Source of the DNA: AC-43 sp963728855
GTDB lineage: Bacteria; Actinomycetota; Actinomycetes; Mycobacteriales; Micromonosporaceae
Length of the DNA: 64,000 bases
Direction: 5' to 3'
NCBI GenBank assembly: GCA_963728855.1
Contig: CAVSLN010000001.1
Span: forward strand, 248,001 to 312,000
The position numbers were made by a program, and so were the translations under genes. This document shows, in pieces, positions 36,722 through 44,832 of the stretch (the stretch's first letter is position 1; the number at the start of each line of letters is the position of its first letter). The notes beneath the pieces were generated by a model. That model saw nothing but the letters and a program-made list of their open reading frames with translations, did no database searches and was not told the DNA's origin.

Positions 36722-39492
36722 CTGAGGTCGAGCCGCTGCCGGTACAGGCGGGCCGGCTGCTCGACGAGCTGGCCCACGGGCGGTCCGGGCTGGTCGCGGT
36801 GGAGAGCGGGCCGGGCGGCGGCAAGACCACGCTGTTGCACCAGGTGGTACGGGCCGGTGCCGGGCATCCGGAGCTGACCGTCCTGCGCGCCCGGTGCAGC
36901 CCCGACGAGCACGACTTCGAGTTCGGCGTGGTGCGGCAGGTGCTCGAGGCGTCGATCGGCCGTACCGAGCTGGACGCCTTGGAAGAACGGCACCCCGACC
37001 TCTGGGAGGCGACAAGTCACGAGTGCCTGCGCCGCCTCTACCGGCTCCTGGCTGACTTCGTCGCACCCCGACCGACCCTCGTTGCAATTGACGACATTCA
37101 ATGGGCAGATCGACCCTCGCTCCGCTTCCTGTCCCACCTGTCGCGGCGGCTGGACCAGCTGCCCGTCCTCCTCCTGCTGGCGTGGGACCCGCAGGAGCCG
37201 TGCGCCAGCGGGTCGCTCATCACCGAGGTGACCCGGGACCCGGCGGCGCTCATCTGGCGGCTGCCCCCGCTCAGTGCGGGCGAGGTGGCCGCGCTGTGCC
37301 GCCAGGCACTGGGTACCCACGCCGATGACGTGGTGACCGCGTGCCTGCGGCTCACCCAGGGCGTACCGTTCCTCGTCACCGAGCTGCTCGCCCAGGCCGG
37401 CCGGCTGCACGCCCGGTCCGGCGAGTCGGTACGCGAGACGCTGCTGCGGTGCGCTCCGGTCAGCGTGGCCACGGTGACACTGGCCCGGGTCCGGCGGCAC
37501 GGCCGGCATCTGGTGACCGCGCTGCGCGCGCTGTCGGTACTTCGTACCCCGGTCAGTCTTTCGCAGGCCGCGCAGATCACCGGTCTGCGCCTCGCGCAGG
37601 TGGAGGACGCGGTCGCCGCGCTGCGGCGGTTGTCCGTGGCCGCGCCGGGACCCGGCGTGCTGGTCGCCCCCGAGCTGGTGCGGCACGCGGTGCGGCAGGC
37701 GCTGCACCCCTCGGAACGGCAGGCCGCGCACGTGCGCGCCGCGGCCGCGCTGGCCGAGGCCGACGCCACCCGCGAGGCCGCCGCGCGGCACCTGGTCGAG
37801 ACCCACCCCACCGGGAAGCCCGCGCACGTGGACCTGCTGCGGCAGGTGGCCGCGCAGGTGTCCGCGCGCGGCGCGGTCGAGCTGGCCGCCGCGCTGCTGC
37901 GCCGCGCGCTGCGCGAACCGCCGCCCCCGGAACACCTTTCGTCGGTACGGGCCGAGCTCGGCGCCGTGGAGCTGTGCTATGACGGGCCGAGCGCGGTCCT
38001 CGACCTGACCGCGGCACGGAACGGCCAGCCACCGGGCGAGGCGCGGGCGGACTGCACGCTCAAGCTCGCCTACGGCCTGGTGATGACCGGCTCCTCGGCC
38101 GAGGCGACCGCCATCCTTGAGGAGGAACTGGCCACCTGCGGCCTGCCGGCCGACCACCAACTGGTCCGGCGGATGCGCTCGGAGCTGCTGTTCGCGTCCT
38201 TCGGCGACGACCGCGTGCACAAGGCGGTCGTCCAGCGGTACGGGCGCCCCGACGTCGGCGGCGCCGGTACGGCCGCCCCGGACCGCGCCGGTCGGGTCGC
38301 GCTCGCCGCGGCCGCGCTGCTCGACGCGTTCGACTGCCGTCCCGCGTCCTCGGTCGTCGGCGCCGCGCACGCCGCCCTCACCGGCGACCTCGCCCCCGGC
38401 GAAGGCGGCGCCATCGCGCTGCTCGCGGCCGGGGCGGTCGTCATGTGGAGCGACGATCTGGTTGCCGCGGAACGGTTTTTCGAGCAGTTCGCGGTGGAGT
38501 CGCAGCGGCACCGGGCCCCGCTGGTGGAGTCGATCGCGACGAGCATGCGGGCGCTCGTCGCGGTACGCCGTGGCGACCTCGCCGCAGCCGCCGCGCACAC
38601 CGAGACCGCTACCCGCCTGGTGTCCGACCGGCGCTGGGACCACTGGCGGCTGGCGCCGCTGCTGCCGGTGATGGAGCTGGCGCTGGAGCACGGTACGGCG
38701 GTCGACGTGCTCGCCCGGTTCGTCGACGAGGACCTCGGCGGCGACCTGCCCCGGCTGTGGCTGGGCAGCCTGGTGCTGGCCGGGCGGGGGCGGCTACGCG
38801 TGGTCACCGGCGACGTGCGGCGCGGCCTGGCCGACCTGGAGGAGGCGGGCCGGCGGCTGGTCGAGATCGGCTGTCGCAACCCGGCGATCGTGCCGTGGCG
38901 CAGCGCCGCGGCCGAGGCGCACCACCTGCTCGGCGCGCCGGACCAGGCGCTGGCGCTGGCCGACGACGAGGTAACGCTGGCCCGTGCCTGGGGCGCCCCC
39001 CGGGCGCTCGCGGTGGCGCTGCGGCAACGGGGGCTGCTGCGCTCGGGGCGTGAAGGGCTCGCCGACCTCGACGAGGCGCTGTCCATTGTGGACGGAGAGG
39101 CGGTGCCGCTGGACCGGGCACGGCTGCTGCTCGCCAAGGGCCGGCTGCATCGTACCCAGCGGCAGGCGCAGCTGTCCCGTACGGCGCTCACCGAGGCGTA
39201 CGAGCTGGCCGATGCGCGCGCCTGCGCCGACCTGGTCGGGCGGGTGCGCGACGAGCTGCTCGCCTCCGGCGGCCGGCCCCGGGTACGCAACCCGGGCCAG
39301 CGCTCGGTGCTCACCGGCAGCGAGGCGCGGGTGGCCCGGATGGTCGTCAGCGGGCTCACCAACGACGAGGTGGCCCGCCAGCTGTACCTGGCACGGCGCA
39401 CCGTCGAGGCGCACCTGACCAGCGTCTACCGGAAGCTCGGCATCCGTGGGCGCAGCCAGCTCGCGGCCGCGCTGCCGGTCGCTCCGGACTGA
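36703..39492 (+). CDS. LuxR family regulator, large ATP-binding (LAL) type
   Basis: A 929-aa regulator. The N-terminal AAA module has Walker A ESGPGGGKTTLL (residues about 35-46) and Walker B LVAIDDIQWAD. A long TPR-like helical middle follows, then a C-terminal LuxR HTH (LTGSEARVARMVVSGLTNDE; QLYLARRTVEAHLTSVYRKL). LAL proteins are pathway-specific activators of antibiotic clusters. The 23-nt gap to the type III PKS gene strongly suggests it controls the locus it sits in. It starts at ATG 36703 with GGGGAG upstream. Confidence 0.9.
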   Translation: METGELAEVEPLPVQAGRLLDELAHGRSGLVAVESGPGGGKTTLLHQVVRAGAGHPELTVLRARCSPDEHDFEFGVVRQVLEASIGRTELDALEERHPDLWEATSHECLRRLYRLLADFVAPRPTLVAIDDIQWADRPSLRFLSHLSRRLDQLPVLLLLAWDPQEPCASGSLITEVTRDPAALIWRLPPLSAGEVAALCRQALGTHADDVVTACLRLTQGVPFLVTELLAQAGRLHARSGESVRETLLRCAPVSVATVTLARVRRHGRHLVTALRALSVLRTPVSLSQAAQITGLRLAQVEDAVAALRRLSVAAPGPGVLVAPELVRHAVRQALHPSERQAAHVRAAAALAEADATREAAARHLVETHPTGKPAHVDLLRQVAAQVSARGAVELAAALLRRALREPPPPEHLSSVRAELGAVELCYDGPSAVLDLTAARNGQPPGEARADCTLKLAYGLVMTGSSAEATAILEEELATCGLPADHQLVRRMRSELLFASFGDDRVHKAVVQRYGRPDVGGAGTAAPDRAGRVALAAAALLDAFDCRPASSVVGAAHAALTGDLAPGEGGAIALLAAGAVVMWSDDLVAAERFFEQFAVESQRHRAPLVESIATSMRALVAVRRGDLAAAAAHTETATRLVSDRRWDHWRLAPLLPVMELALEHGTAVDVLARFVDEDLGGDLPRLWLGSLVLAGRGRLRVVTGDVRRGLADLEEAGRRLVEIGCRNPAIVPWRSAAAEAHHLLGAPDQALALADDEVTLARAWGAPRALAVALRQRGLLRSGREGLADLDEALSIVDGEAVPLDRARLLLAKGRLHRTQRQAQLSRTALTEAYELADARACADLVGRVRDELLASGGRPRVRNPGQRSVLTGSEARVARMVVSGLTNDEVARQLYLARRTVEAHLTSVYRKLGIRGRSQLAAALPVAPD

Positions 39493-39515
39493 ACTTCTGC
39501 TTGAGAGGAGGCAAG

Positions 39516-40874
39516 GTGACGAACCCTGGGGCCGACGAGGTCAGTGTGGTCCGGCCGGCGCTGGTCGTGCCGCCGTACCTCGTTCGGCAGGAGGAGGTGC
39601 TGGCGGCCCTCGCCCAGCACTTCGCGACCGTACCGCACCTGCGGCGCGGCCTGAACCTGATGCGCAACACGACCGTGGAGACGCGACACCTGCTCGTACC
39701 GGTCGACGAGCTGTTCGACGCGCCGTCCTTCGGCGAGCGCAACGCCCGGTACGCGAAGGAGGTCGTAGCGCTCGGGGCGGAGGCGGCCACCGAGGCACTG
39801 CAGCAGGCCGGGCTGCACGCACGCGACGTGGACTACCTCGCGTTCGTGTCGTGTACGGGGTACATGCTGCCCGGACCGGACGCCTATATCGCCCAGGAGA
39901 TCGGCTGCCGGCCGACGATGCGGCGCAACCCGGTGCAGCAGATGGGATGTGCGGCCGGGGTCACCGCGCTGGCGAACGCGTACGACTACGTGCGGGCGCA
40001 CCCGCACGCCCAGGCGCTCGTGGTCGCGGTCGAGCTGGCATCGCTGTCCTTCCAGCCGCGCTGCGCCTCGCTGTCGGACTTCATCTCGGCCGCCATCTTC
40101 TCCGACGGCGCCGCCGCGGCGGTGGTCCGCAGCGGGCACGGCGACGGCGGGTTCCAGATCAGCGACTCGCTGCAGCACCTGCTGCCGGACTCCACCGACA
40201 TCATCTACGGCGAGACATCGGAGATCGGTTTCCACTTCGAGACCAACCCGAAGGTACGCGGCGCCGTACCGCGCGTCGTCCCGACGCTGCACGCGTTCGT
40301 CGCGCGCCAGGGCTGGCGCCTGTCGGACCTGGAGTTCTGTGTCGCGCACACGGGCGGCCCGCTGGTGATGTCGGCCGTGGAGGTCGGGCTGAAGCTGCCC
40401 CCCGGCACCCTGGCGCCCAGCCGGCGCAGCCTCGCGGAGGTCGGAAACCCTTCCAGCGTAAGCGTTTTCGACGTGCTGCGCCGGCATCACGAGGTACCGC
40501 CGGACGACGGAAGCGCCGGGCTCATGGTGGCCTTCGGGCCGGGCTTCACGACCGAGGCGCTCGCCGGCAGGTGGCGCGCGGGTGCTCCGGCTACCGGGGT
40601 CGCGTCCCGGGCCCAGGCGCGCTGGCCCGTCGAGGCGGACTGCACCGCGGTGCTGACCCATCGCGAGCGCCAGGTGGCCGAGCTGATCTCGCAGGGCATG
40701 ACCAACCGGCAGATCTCCCGGCAGCTGTCGATCGCGGAGTGGACCGCGGTCAACCACGTCCGCAACGTGATGCGCAAGCTCGACCTGTCCTCGCGCGTGC
40801 AGGTCGCCCGCTGGGTGATGACCGGCACGCCGAACCGCGCCCAGGCCCGCCTCACCGCGGCGCAGGCCCGCTGA
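39516..40874 (+). CDS. Type III polyketide synthase fused to a C-terminal LuxR HTH domain
   Basis: A 452-aa continuous protein from GTG 39516 (AGAGGAGG upstream). Residues 1-355 are a thiolase-fold type III PKS. The catalytic Cys145 lies in VQQMGCAAGVTALANAYDY, His278 in CVAHTGGPLV and Asn311 in EVGNPSSVSVF, and the C-terminal GFGPGxxxE-like loop reads AFGPGFTTE. It would condense malonyl-CoA units on an acyl-CoA starter to make an aromatic or pyrone product. A 23-residue linker leads to residues 379-434, a complete LuxR HTH (LTHRERQVAELISQGMTNRQ; ISRQLSIAEWTAVNHVRNVM; RKLDLSSRVQVA). A synthase carrying its own DNA-binding domain is unusual. The next genes encode a terpene-cyclase-like protein and isoprenoid enzymes. 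Confidence 0.9.
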   Translation: MTNPGADEVSVVRPALVVPPYLVRQEEVLAALAQHFATVPHLRRGLNLMRNTTVETRHLLVPVDELFDAPSFGERNARYAKEVVALGAEAATEALQQAGLHARDVDYLAFVSCTGYMLPGPDAYIAQEIGCRPTMRRNPVQQMGCAAGVTALANAYDYVRAHPHAQALVVAVELASLSFQPRCASLSDFISAAIFSDGAAAAVVRSGHGDGGFQISDSLQHLLPDSTDIIYGETSEIGFHFETNPKVRGAVPRVVPTLHAFVARQGWRLSDLEFCVAHTGGPLVMSAVEVGLKLPPGTLAPSRRSLAEVGNPSSVSVFDVLRRHHEVPPDDGSAGLMVAFGPGFTTEALAGRWRAGAPATGVASRAQARWPVEADCTAVLTHRERQVAELISQGMTNRQISRQLSIAEWTAVNHVRNVMRKLDLSSRVQVARWVMTGTPNRAQARLTAAQAR

Positions 40875-40923
40875 TCTCCTCCCCTCAACCCTTCCAGTCC
40901 CCCGACACTTCTGGCGGTGCCCC

Positions 40924-41634
40924 GTGCTCGACCTCGACAACTGGCCGTTCTGGCCGTTCACCCCGTCGACCCCGGTCGACAGCGTCCGGCAGGTGATCCC
41001 GGACTGGGCGGAGAACATCCTCAACCCCATCATCGGTGCCTCATGGCTGGTGGTGTACCTGATGGTGGTCCGGCGCGGGTTCCGCGACCGGTACCTGTGC
41101 ATCCCGCTGGTGGCGGCCGGGTTCAACATCGCCTGGGAGTTCGCCTACTCGATGGTGTTCCAGCAGCAGACCCAGCTGCGCATCTTCAACACGCTGTGGT
41201 TCCTGCTCGACATCGTCATCATCACGCAGGCTTACCGGTACGGCCGCAAGGACTACCCGTCACTGTCCCCGCGCCTGTACGCGTTGGCCGTCACCGGCCT
41301 GCTCGCGTTCTCGTTCCCTTTCATGGTGCTCATCGGGCACGAGCTGGGCGACCGGGAGGGCGGCTACCCCGCATTCGGGCTCCTCGTCTTCATGAGCTTC
41401 GCGTTCATCTCGGTGCTGTGGCGCCGTGGTTCCACGGTTGGGCAGACGATGTACATCGCGGTCATCAAGATGGTCGGCGGGCTGGCGTCGAGCATCCTGT
41501 TCCTCAACTGGTTCCCGGAACGCAAGCTGCTGTACCTGTTCTACGTCTCGGCCTTCGTCCTCGACTGGGTCTACATCGTCATGCTGTACCGGAAGTTCCG
41601 CGCCGAAGGACGGTCCCCGCTGCGCACCTGGTAG
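40924..41634 (+). CDS. Integral-membrane terpene cyclase, Pyr4/PaxB-like (predicted)
   Basis: A 236-aa protein with about seven membrane helices. Its length and the conserved acidic positions match the transmembrane terpene cyclases known from fungal meroterpenoid pathways (Pyr4, PaxB) and a few actinobacterial relatives: Glu72 in FNIAWEFAYSMVF and Asp214 in FVLDWVYIVMLYR correspond to the two essential acids of that family. These enzymes protonate an alkene or epoxide of a prenylated ring system. Its position between a type III PKS and a UbiA prenyltransferase supports this role. Family assignment is by eye from memory. It starts at GTG 40924, 49 nt after the PKS. Confidence 0.65.
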   Translation: MLDLDNWPFWPFTPSTPVDSVRQVIPDWAENILNPIIGASWLVVYLMVVRRGFRDRYLCIPLVAAGFNIAWEFAYSMVFQQQTQLRIFNTLWFLLDIVIITQAYRYGRKDYPSLSPRLYALAVTGLLAFSFPFMVLIGHELGDREGGYPAFGLLVFMSFAFISVLWRRGSTVGQTMYIAVIKMVGGLASSILFLNWFPERKLLYLFYVSAFVLDWVYIVMLYRKFRAEGRSPLRTW

Positions 41635-41647
41635 CCCGGCGCGAGGT

Positions 41648-42619
41648 TCACCAGGCAAGCGCGCCGGTGCCGAGCAGGGCGAGGAAGCCGAGGTTGAACG
41701 CCATGAACCCGTACACGGCCGCGCGCAGCCAGCGCCCTCTCGACAGCCCGTCGCGCAGCTGAAGGACCTGCAGCACCCAGGCCGGTACGAGCAGCGGCAG
41801 GGCCGGCCAGCCGAGCCAGCCGGCCGCGACCGCGGCCACTTCGAGCAGTACCGAGCCGGCGACCAGGATGGCGACGAGCACCCGCGTGAGCCGAAGCGGG
41901 TACGCGGCGGCCAGCGTACGGCGCCCGACCGCCCGGTCGGCCTCGGCGTCGTGGGCGTTCTCGCTCATCAGCACGACCAGGAACCACACCCCCAGCAGGG
42001 CCGCCTGCACCAGCGCCGGGCCCATCGCGGTTGCACCGATCAGGAGGTACGGCCACAGCAGCGTGGCAACCGTCGAGCCGAACAGCAGCAGCTCCCCGCC
42101 GCCCGGGTGGAAGCTGAGCCGCAGCCCCCACGAGTACTGGGTGCTGACCACGGCCGGGACGAGGAACAGCAGCACGGCCAGCGGCGGAAACCGGTGCGCC
42201 ACCAGGAAAGCGGCCACCCCGGCGAGCAGCGCGACGGCCTCGGTGATGCTGGCGAACACGACCACCTGGCGCTCGGTGACCGTACCCTCCAGGAGCGGCT
42301 TGCGCCGGCTGCCCCGGCCCTTGGCGCCGTACGTCCGGGCGTCGCCGCCGTTGCGGTAGCCGGCGAGGTCGTCCAGCGCGGTCGTGGTGGCCACGACGCC
42401 GGCGATGGACAGCAGGCACAGCCCGAGTACGGCGCCGGTGCGCCACTGTCCGGCCACTGACCATGGCACCAGGGTCGCCGCGAGGGCGATGCCGAAGTAG
42501 TGCTGGTACACGGTGAACTTGGCCACCTTGGTGAGCGCGAGGAGCGCGCCCAGCCGGGTCCGCAGCGGGACCGGCGCGCCGCTGGGAACCGTACGTTCGG
42601 CGAGATCTGTCAACGCCAT
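41648..42619 (-). CDS. UbiA family prenyltransferase
   Basis: A 323-aa membrane protein with about nine helices. The first Asp-rich motif is around residues 83-93 (ALDDLAGYRNGGD) and the second is SENAHDAEADRAVGR (Asn221, Asp224, Asp228). These bind magnesium-diphosphate and transfer a prenyl chain to an aromatic acceptor. Start ATG 42619 has GAGGGAGG upstream. It converges with the cyclase gene (13 nt apart) and is divergent from ispH, sharing a 157-nt promoter region. The likely acceptor is the product of the adjacent type III PKS (inference). Confidence 0.85.
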   Translation of the reverse strand: MALTDLAERTVPSGAPVPLRTRLGALLALTKVAKFTVYQHYFGIALAATLVPWSVAGQWRTGAVLGLCLLSIAGVVATTTALDDLAGYRNGGDARTYGAKGRGSRRKPLLEGTVTERQVVVFASITEAVALLAGVAAFLVAHRFPPLAVLLFLVPAVVSTQYSWGLRLSFHPGGGELLLFGSTVATLLWPYLLIGATAMGPALVQAALLGVWFLVVLMSENAHDAEADRAVGRRTLAAAYPLRLTRVLVAILVAGSVLLEVAAVAAGWLGWPALPLLVPAWVLQVLQLRDGLSRGRWLRAAVYGFMAFNLGFLALLGTGALAW

Positions 42620-42654
42620 CAGCCTCCCTCGAAATGTGCCGACGTTAGCAAACC

Positions 42655-42679
42655 GTTGCCTACCAATGGCTATGGCAAC
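42655..42679. promoter_or_regulatory. Inverted repeat in ubiA/ispH divergent promoter region
   Basis: GTTGCC (42655-42660) and GGCAAC (42674-42679) form an inverted repeat with a 13-bp spacer, and a further partial GCAAACCG lies just before it. It is centred between the divergent UbiA and ispH genes and could bind a dimeric LuxR-type protein. The evidence is only symmetry and position. Confidence 0.35.
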
Positions 42680-42776
42680 ATCTTGTGGCTCGGAACTCCG
42701 CTGACATTTGCTCGTCATTTCCGGATTCCGTTGCGTGCCATAGGTTCGACGCCTAAGCCGACAGTCTGGAGCGAAC

Positions 42777-43754
42777 ATGAAGAAGGTGGTGCTGGCGCAG
42801 CCGCGCGGGTACTGCGCCGGGGTCCGGCGCGCCATCGGCATCGTGGAGCGCGCGCTTGCCCGGTACGGGCCGCCGGTGTATGTCCGCAAGCAGATCGTGC
42901 ACAACCACTACGTGGTACGGGAGCTGGAGCGCCAGGGCGCCCGTTTCGTGGACAGCGAGGAGGACGTACCCCCGGGTGCGATCTGTGTCTTCTCCGCCCA
43001 CGGCGTCTCGCCCGCGGTGCGCGACCGCTCCGCGGAGCGCGGGCTCGACGTCATCGACGCCACCTGCCCCCTGGTCGCGAAGGTGCACCAGGAGGCCCGC
43101 CGCTCGGCCCGCGACGGCCGGACCATCCTGCTCATCGGGCACGCCGACCACGAGGAGGTCGAGGGTACCCACGGCGAGGCACCGGACCGCACGCACATCG
43201 TGGACTCCGTCGCGGACGTCGCGGGGCTGGACCTCGCGGTCGACGCGCCGCTCACCTACCTGACCCAGACGACGCTCTCGCTCGACGAGACCGAGGGCGT
43301 GGTGTCCGCGCTGCGCGAGCGCTTCCCGAACCTGGAAGGGCCGGGCAGCGACGACATCTGCTACGCCAGCCAGAACCGGCAGAACGCGGTGAAGAGCCTG
43401 GCCGCCCGGTGCGACGTGGTACTCGTGGTCGGCTCGGCGAACTCCAGCAACTCGCTGCGCATGGTCGAGGTTGCCCGGAGCGCCGGTACGCCGGCCCACC
43501 TCGTCCCCGAGGCCGACCGGCTCGACGAGCGGTGGCTGGACGGGGCCACCTCGGTCGGGGTCAGCTCCGGGGCCAGCGCGCCGGAGATCCTCGTGGACCA
43601 GCTCGTCGAGCGGCTCGCCGGGCTCGGGTACGCCGACGTGGAGCTCGAGGACGTGGCGACCGAGGACGTCGTGTTCTTCTACCCGCCGCGCCTGGCCGGT
43701 GAGGGTCGGCAGACCCCGCGCGGGCTCGGCGGCGGCCCGGACATCAGCAGCTAA
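42777..43754 (+). CDS. ispH: 4-hydroxy-3-methylbut-2-enyl diphosphate reductase
   Basis: A 325-aa IspH, the last MEP-pathway enzyme, which reduces HMBPP to IPP and DMAPP. The three iron-sulfur cluster cysteines are Cys13 (PRGYCAGV), Cys97 (DATCPLV) and Cys195 (DDICYAS). The catalytic Glu region EVEGTHGE and the SANSSNS motif are present. It is the first gene of the row ispH, polyprenyl synthase, dxs, ispG, with gaps of 12 and 13 nt and an ATGA overlap, so this is one supply operon. A probable second copy, since MEP genes are essential and usually also found elsewhere (inference). Confidence 0.95.
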   Translation: MKKVVLAQPRGYCAGVRRAIGIVERALARYGPPVYVRKQIVHNHYVVRELERQGARFVDSEEDVPPGAICVFSAHGVSPAVRDRSAERGLDVIDATCPLVAKVHQEARRSARDGRTILLIGHADHEEVEGTHGEAPDRTHIVDSVADVAGLDLAVDAPLTYLTQTTLSLDETEGVVSALRERFPNLEGPGSDDICYASQNRQNAVKSLAARCDVVLVVGSANSSNSLRMVEVARSAGTPAHLVPEADRLDERWLDGATSVGVSSGASAPEILVDQLVERLAGLGYADVELEDVATEDVVFFYPPRLAGEGRQTPRGLGGGPDISS

Positions 43755-43766
43755 GGGAGGCACCAC

Positions 43767-44819
43767 ATGTCTGTCGCGACTCTGCACACCAGAGCCACCA
43801 CCGACCCCGCATCCGTACGGGACGGGGTGATGAGCCGCGTCGAGGAGCGCATCGAGCGGCTGCTGGCCGGAGAGCGTACCCGCTGGGCCGCGGTTGACGC
43901 CCGGGCCACCACGCCGGTCGACGCGATCGCCACTCTCGTCGAGTCCGGCGGCAAGCGGATCCGGCCGGCCTTCTGCGTGAGCGGCTACCTCGCCGCCGGC
44001 GGCGATCCCGACGAGCCGGCCGTCGTGTCCGCGGCGGCCGCCCTGGAGCTGCTGCACGCCTGCGCGCTGCTGCACGACGACGTGATGGACGACTCGGCGC
44101 TGCGCCGCGGCTCACCCACCGCGCACGTGCTGCACGCCGAGCAGCACCGCGCCCGGGACTGGTCCGGCGAGTCCCGCCGGTACGGCGAAAGCGTCGCCGT
44201 GCTCGCCGGCGACCTCGCCCTGGTCTACTCCGAGCAGCTGATGGGGGAGGCCGGCCGGGCGGTCCGCGACCTGTGGGACGAGACCCGCTCCGAGCTCATC
44301 ATCGGGCAGTTCCTGGACACCGCGGTCGCCGCGCAGCGCATCATCGACACCGAGCTGTCGCGCTGGGTCGCGGTGTGCAAGTCCGGCCGTTACACGATCG
44401 ACCGGCCGCTCGCGCTCGGCGCCGTACTCGCCGGCCGGCCCGACCTGGTCGACGCGTTCAGCGCGTACGGGCTCGCCCTCGGCGAGGCGTTCCAACTGCG
44501 CGACGACCTCATCGACGCGTTCGGCGACGCCGCGGTCGCCGGCAAGCCCACCGGGCACGACGTCGAGCAGCACAAGGTGACCCTGCTCGTCGCGCTCGCG
44601 ATGGAGCGGGACAGCCGGGCCCGCGAGGTGGTGTCCACAGGGGACAGTCAGGCCCTGCGCGAGCTGTTGGTACGCAACCGGGTGCGCGTCGACGTCGAGG
44701 AGCGCATCGGCGAGCTGGTGGGCCAGGCCACCGCCGCGGTCGCCCAGGCGCCACTGCAGCCGTTGTGGCAGCGGGAGCTGGTCGTCATGGCGCACCGCGT
44801 CGCCTACCGGGACAAGTGA
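43767..44819 (+). CDS. Polyprenyl diphosphate synthase (probably C20)
   Basis: A 350-aa trans-isoprenyl diphosphate synthase. It shows GGKRIRP (IPP binding), first Asp-rich motif LLHDDVMDD (Asp104, Asp105, Asp108) and second motif QLRDDLID (Asp246, Asp247). The residues four and five before the first motif are Ala100 and Cys99, small rather than aromatic, which favours products longer than farnesyl diphosphate, such as GGPP. It lies between ispH and dxs, so it makes the prenyl donor for the UbiA enzyme. Confidence 0.9.
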   Translation: MSVATLHTRATTDPASVRDGVMSRVEERIERLLAGERTRWAAVDARATTPVDAIATLVESGGKRIRPAFCVSGYLAAGGDPDEPAVVSAAAALELLHACALLHDDVMDDSALRRGSPTAHVLHAEQHRARDWSGESRRYGESVAVLAGDLALVYSEQLMGEAGRAVRDLWDETRSELIIGQFLDTAVAAQRIIDTELSRWVAVCKSGRYTIDRPLALGAVLAGRPDLVDAFSAYGLALGEAFQLRDDLIDAFGDAAVAGKPTGHDVEQHKVTLLVALAMERDSRAREVVSTGDSQALRELLVRNRVRVDVEERIGELVGQATAAVAQAPLQPLWQRELVVMAHRVAYRDK

Positions 44820-44832
44820 ACGGCGGCCTGAC

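Noticed and set aside
36718..38691. 657-aa minus-strand open frame opposite the LAL regulator
   Set aside because: Low-complexity translation with no conserved motif; the plus strand encodes the regulator with Walker and HTH motifs.
40580..40874. LuxR tail of the type III PKS considered as a separate gene joined by error
   Set aside because: The frame is continuous, there is no ribosome binding site or plausible start in the linker, and the PKS part has no stop of its own. Artefact is not fully excluded but is less likely.
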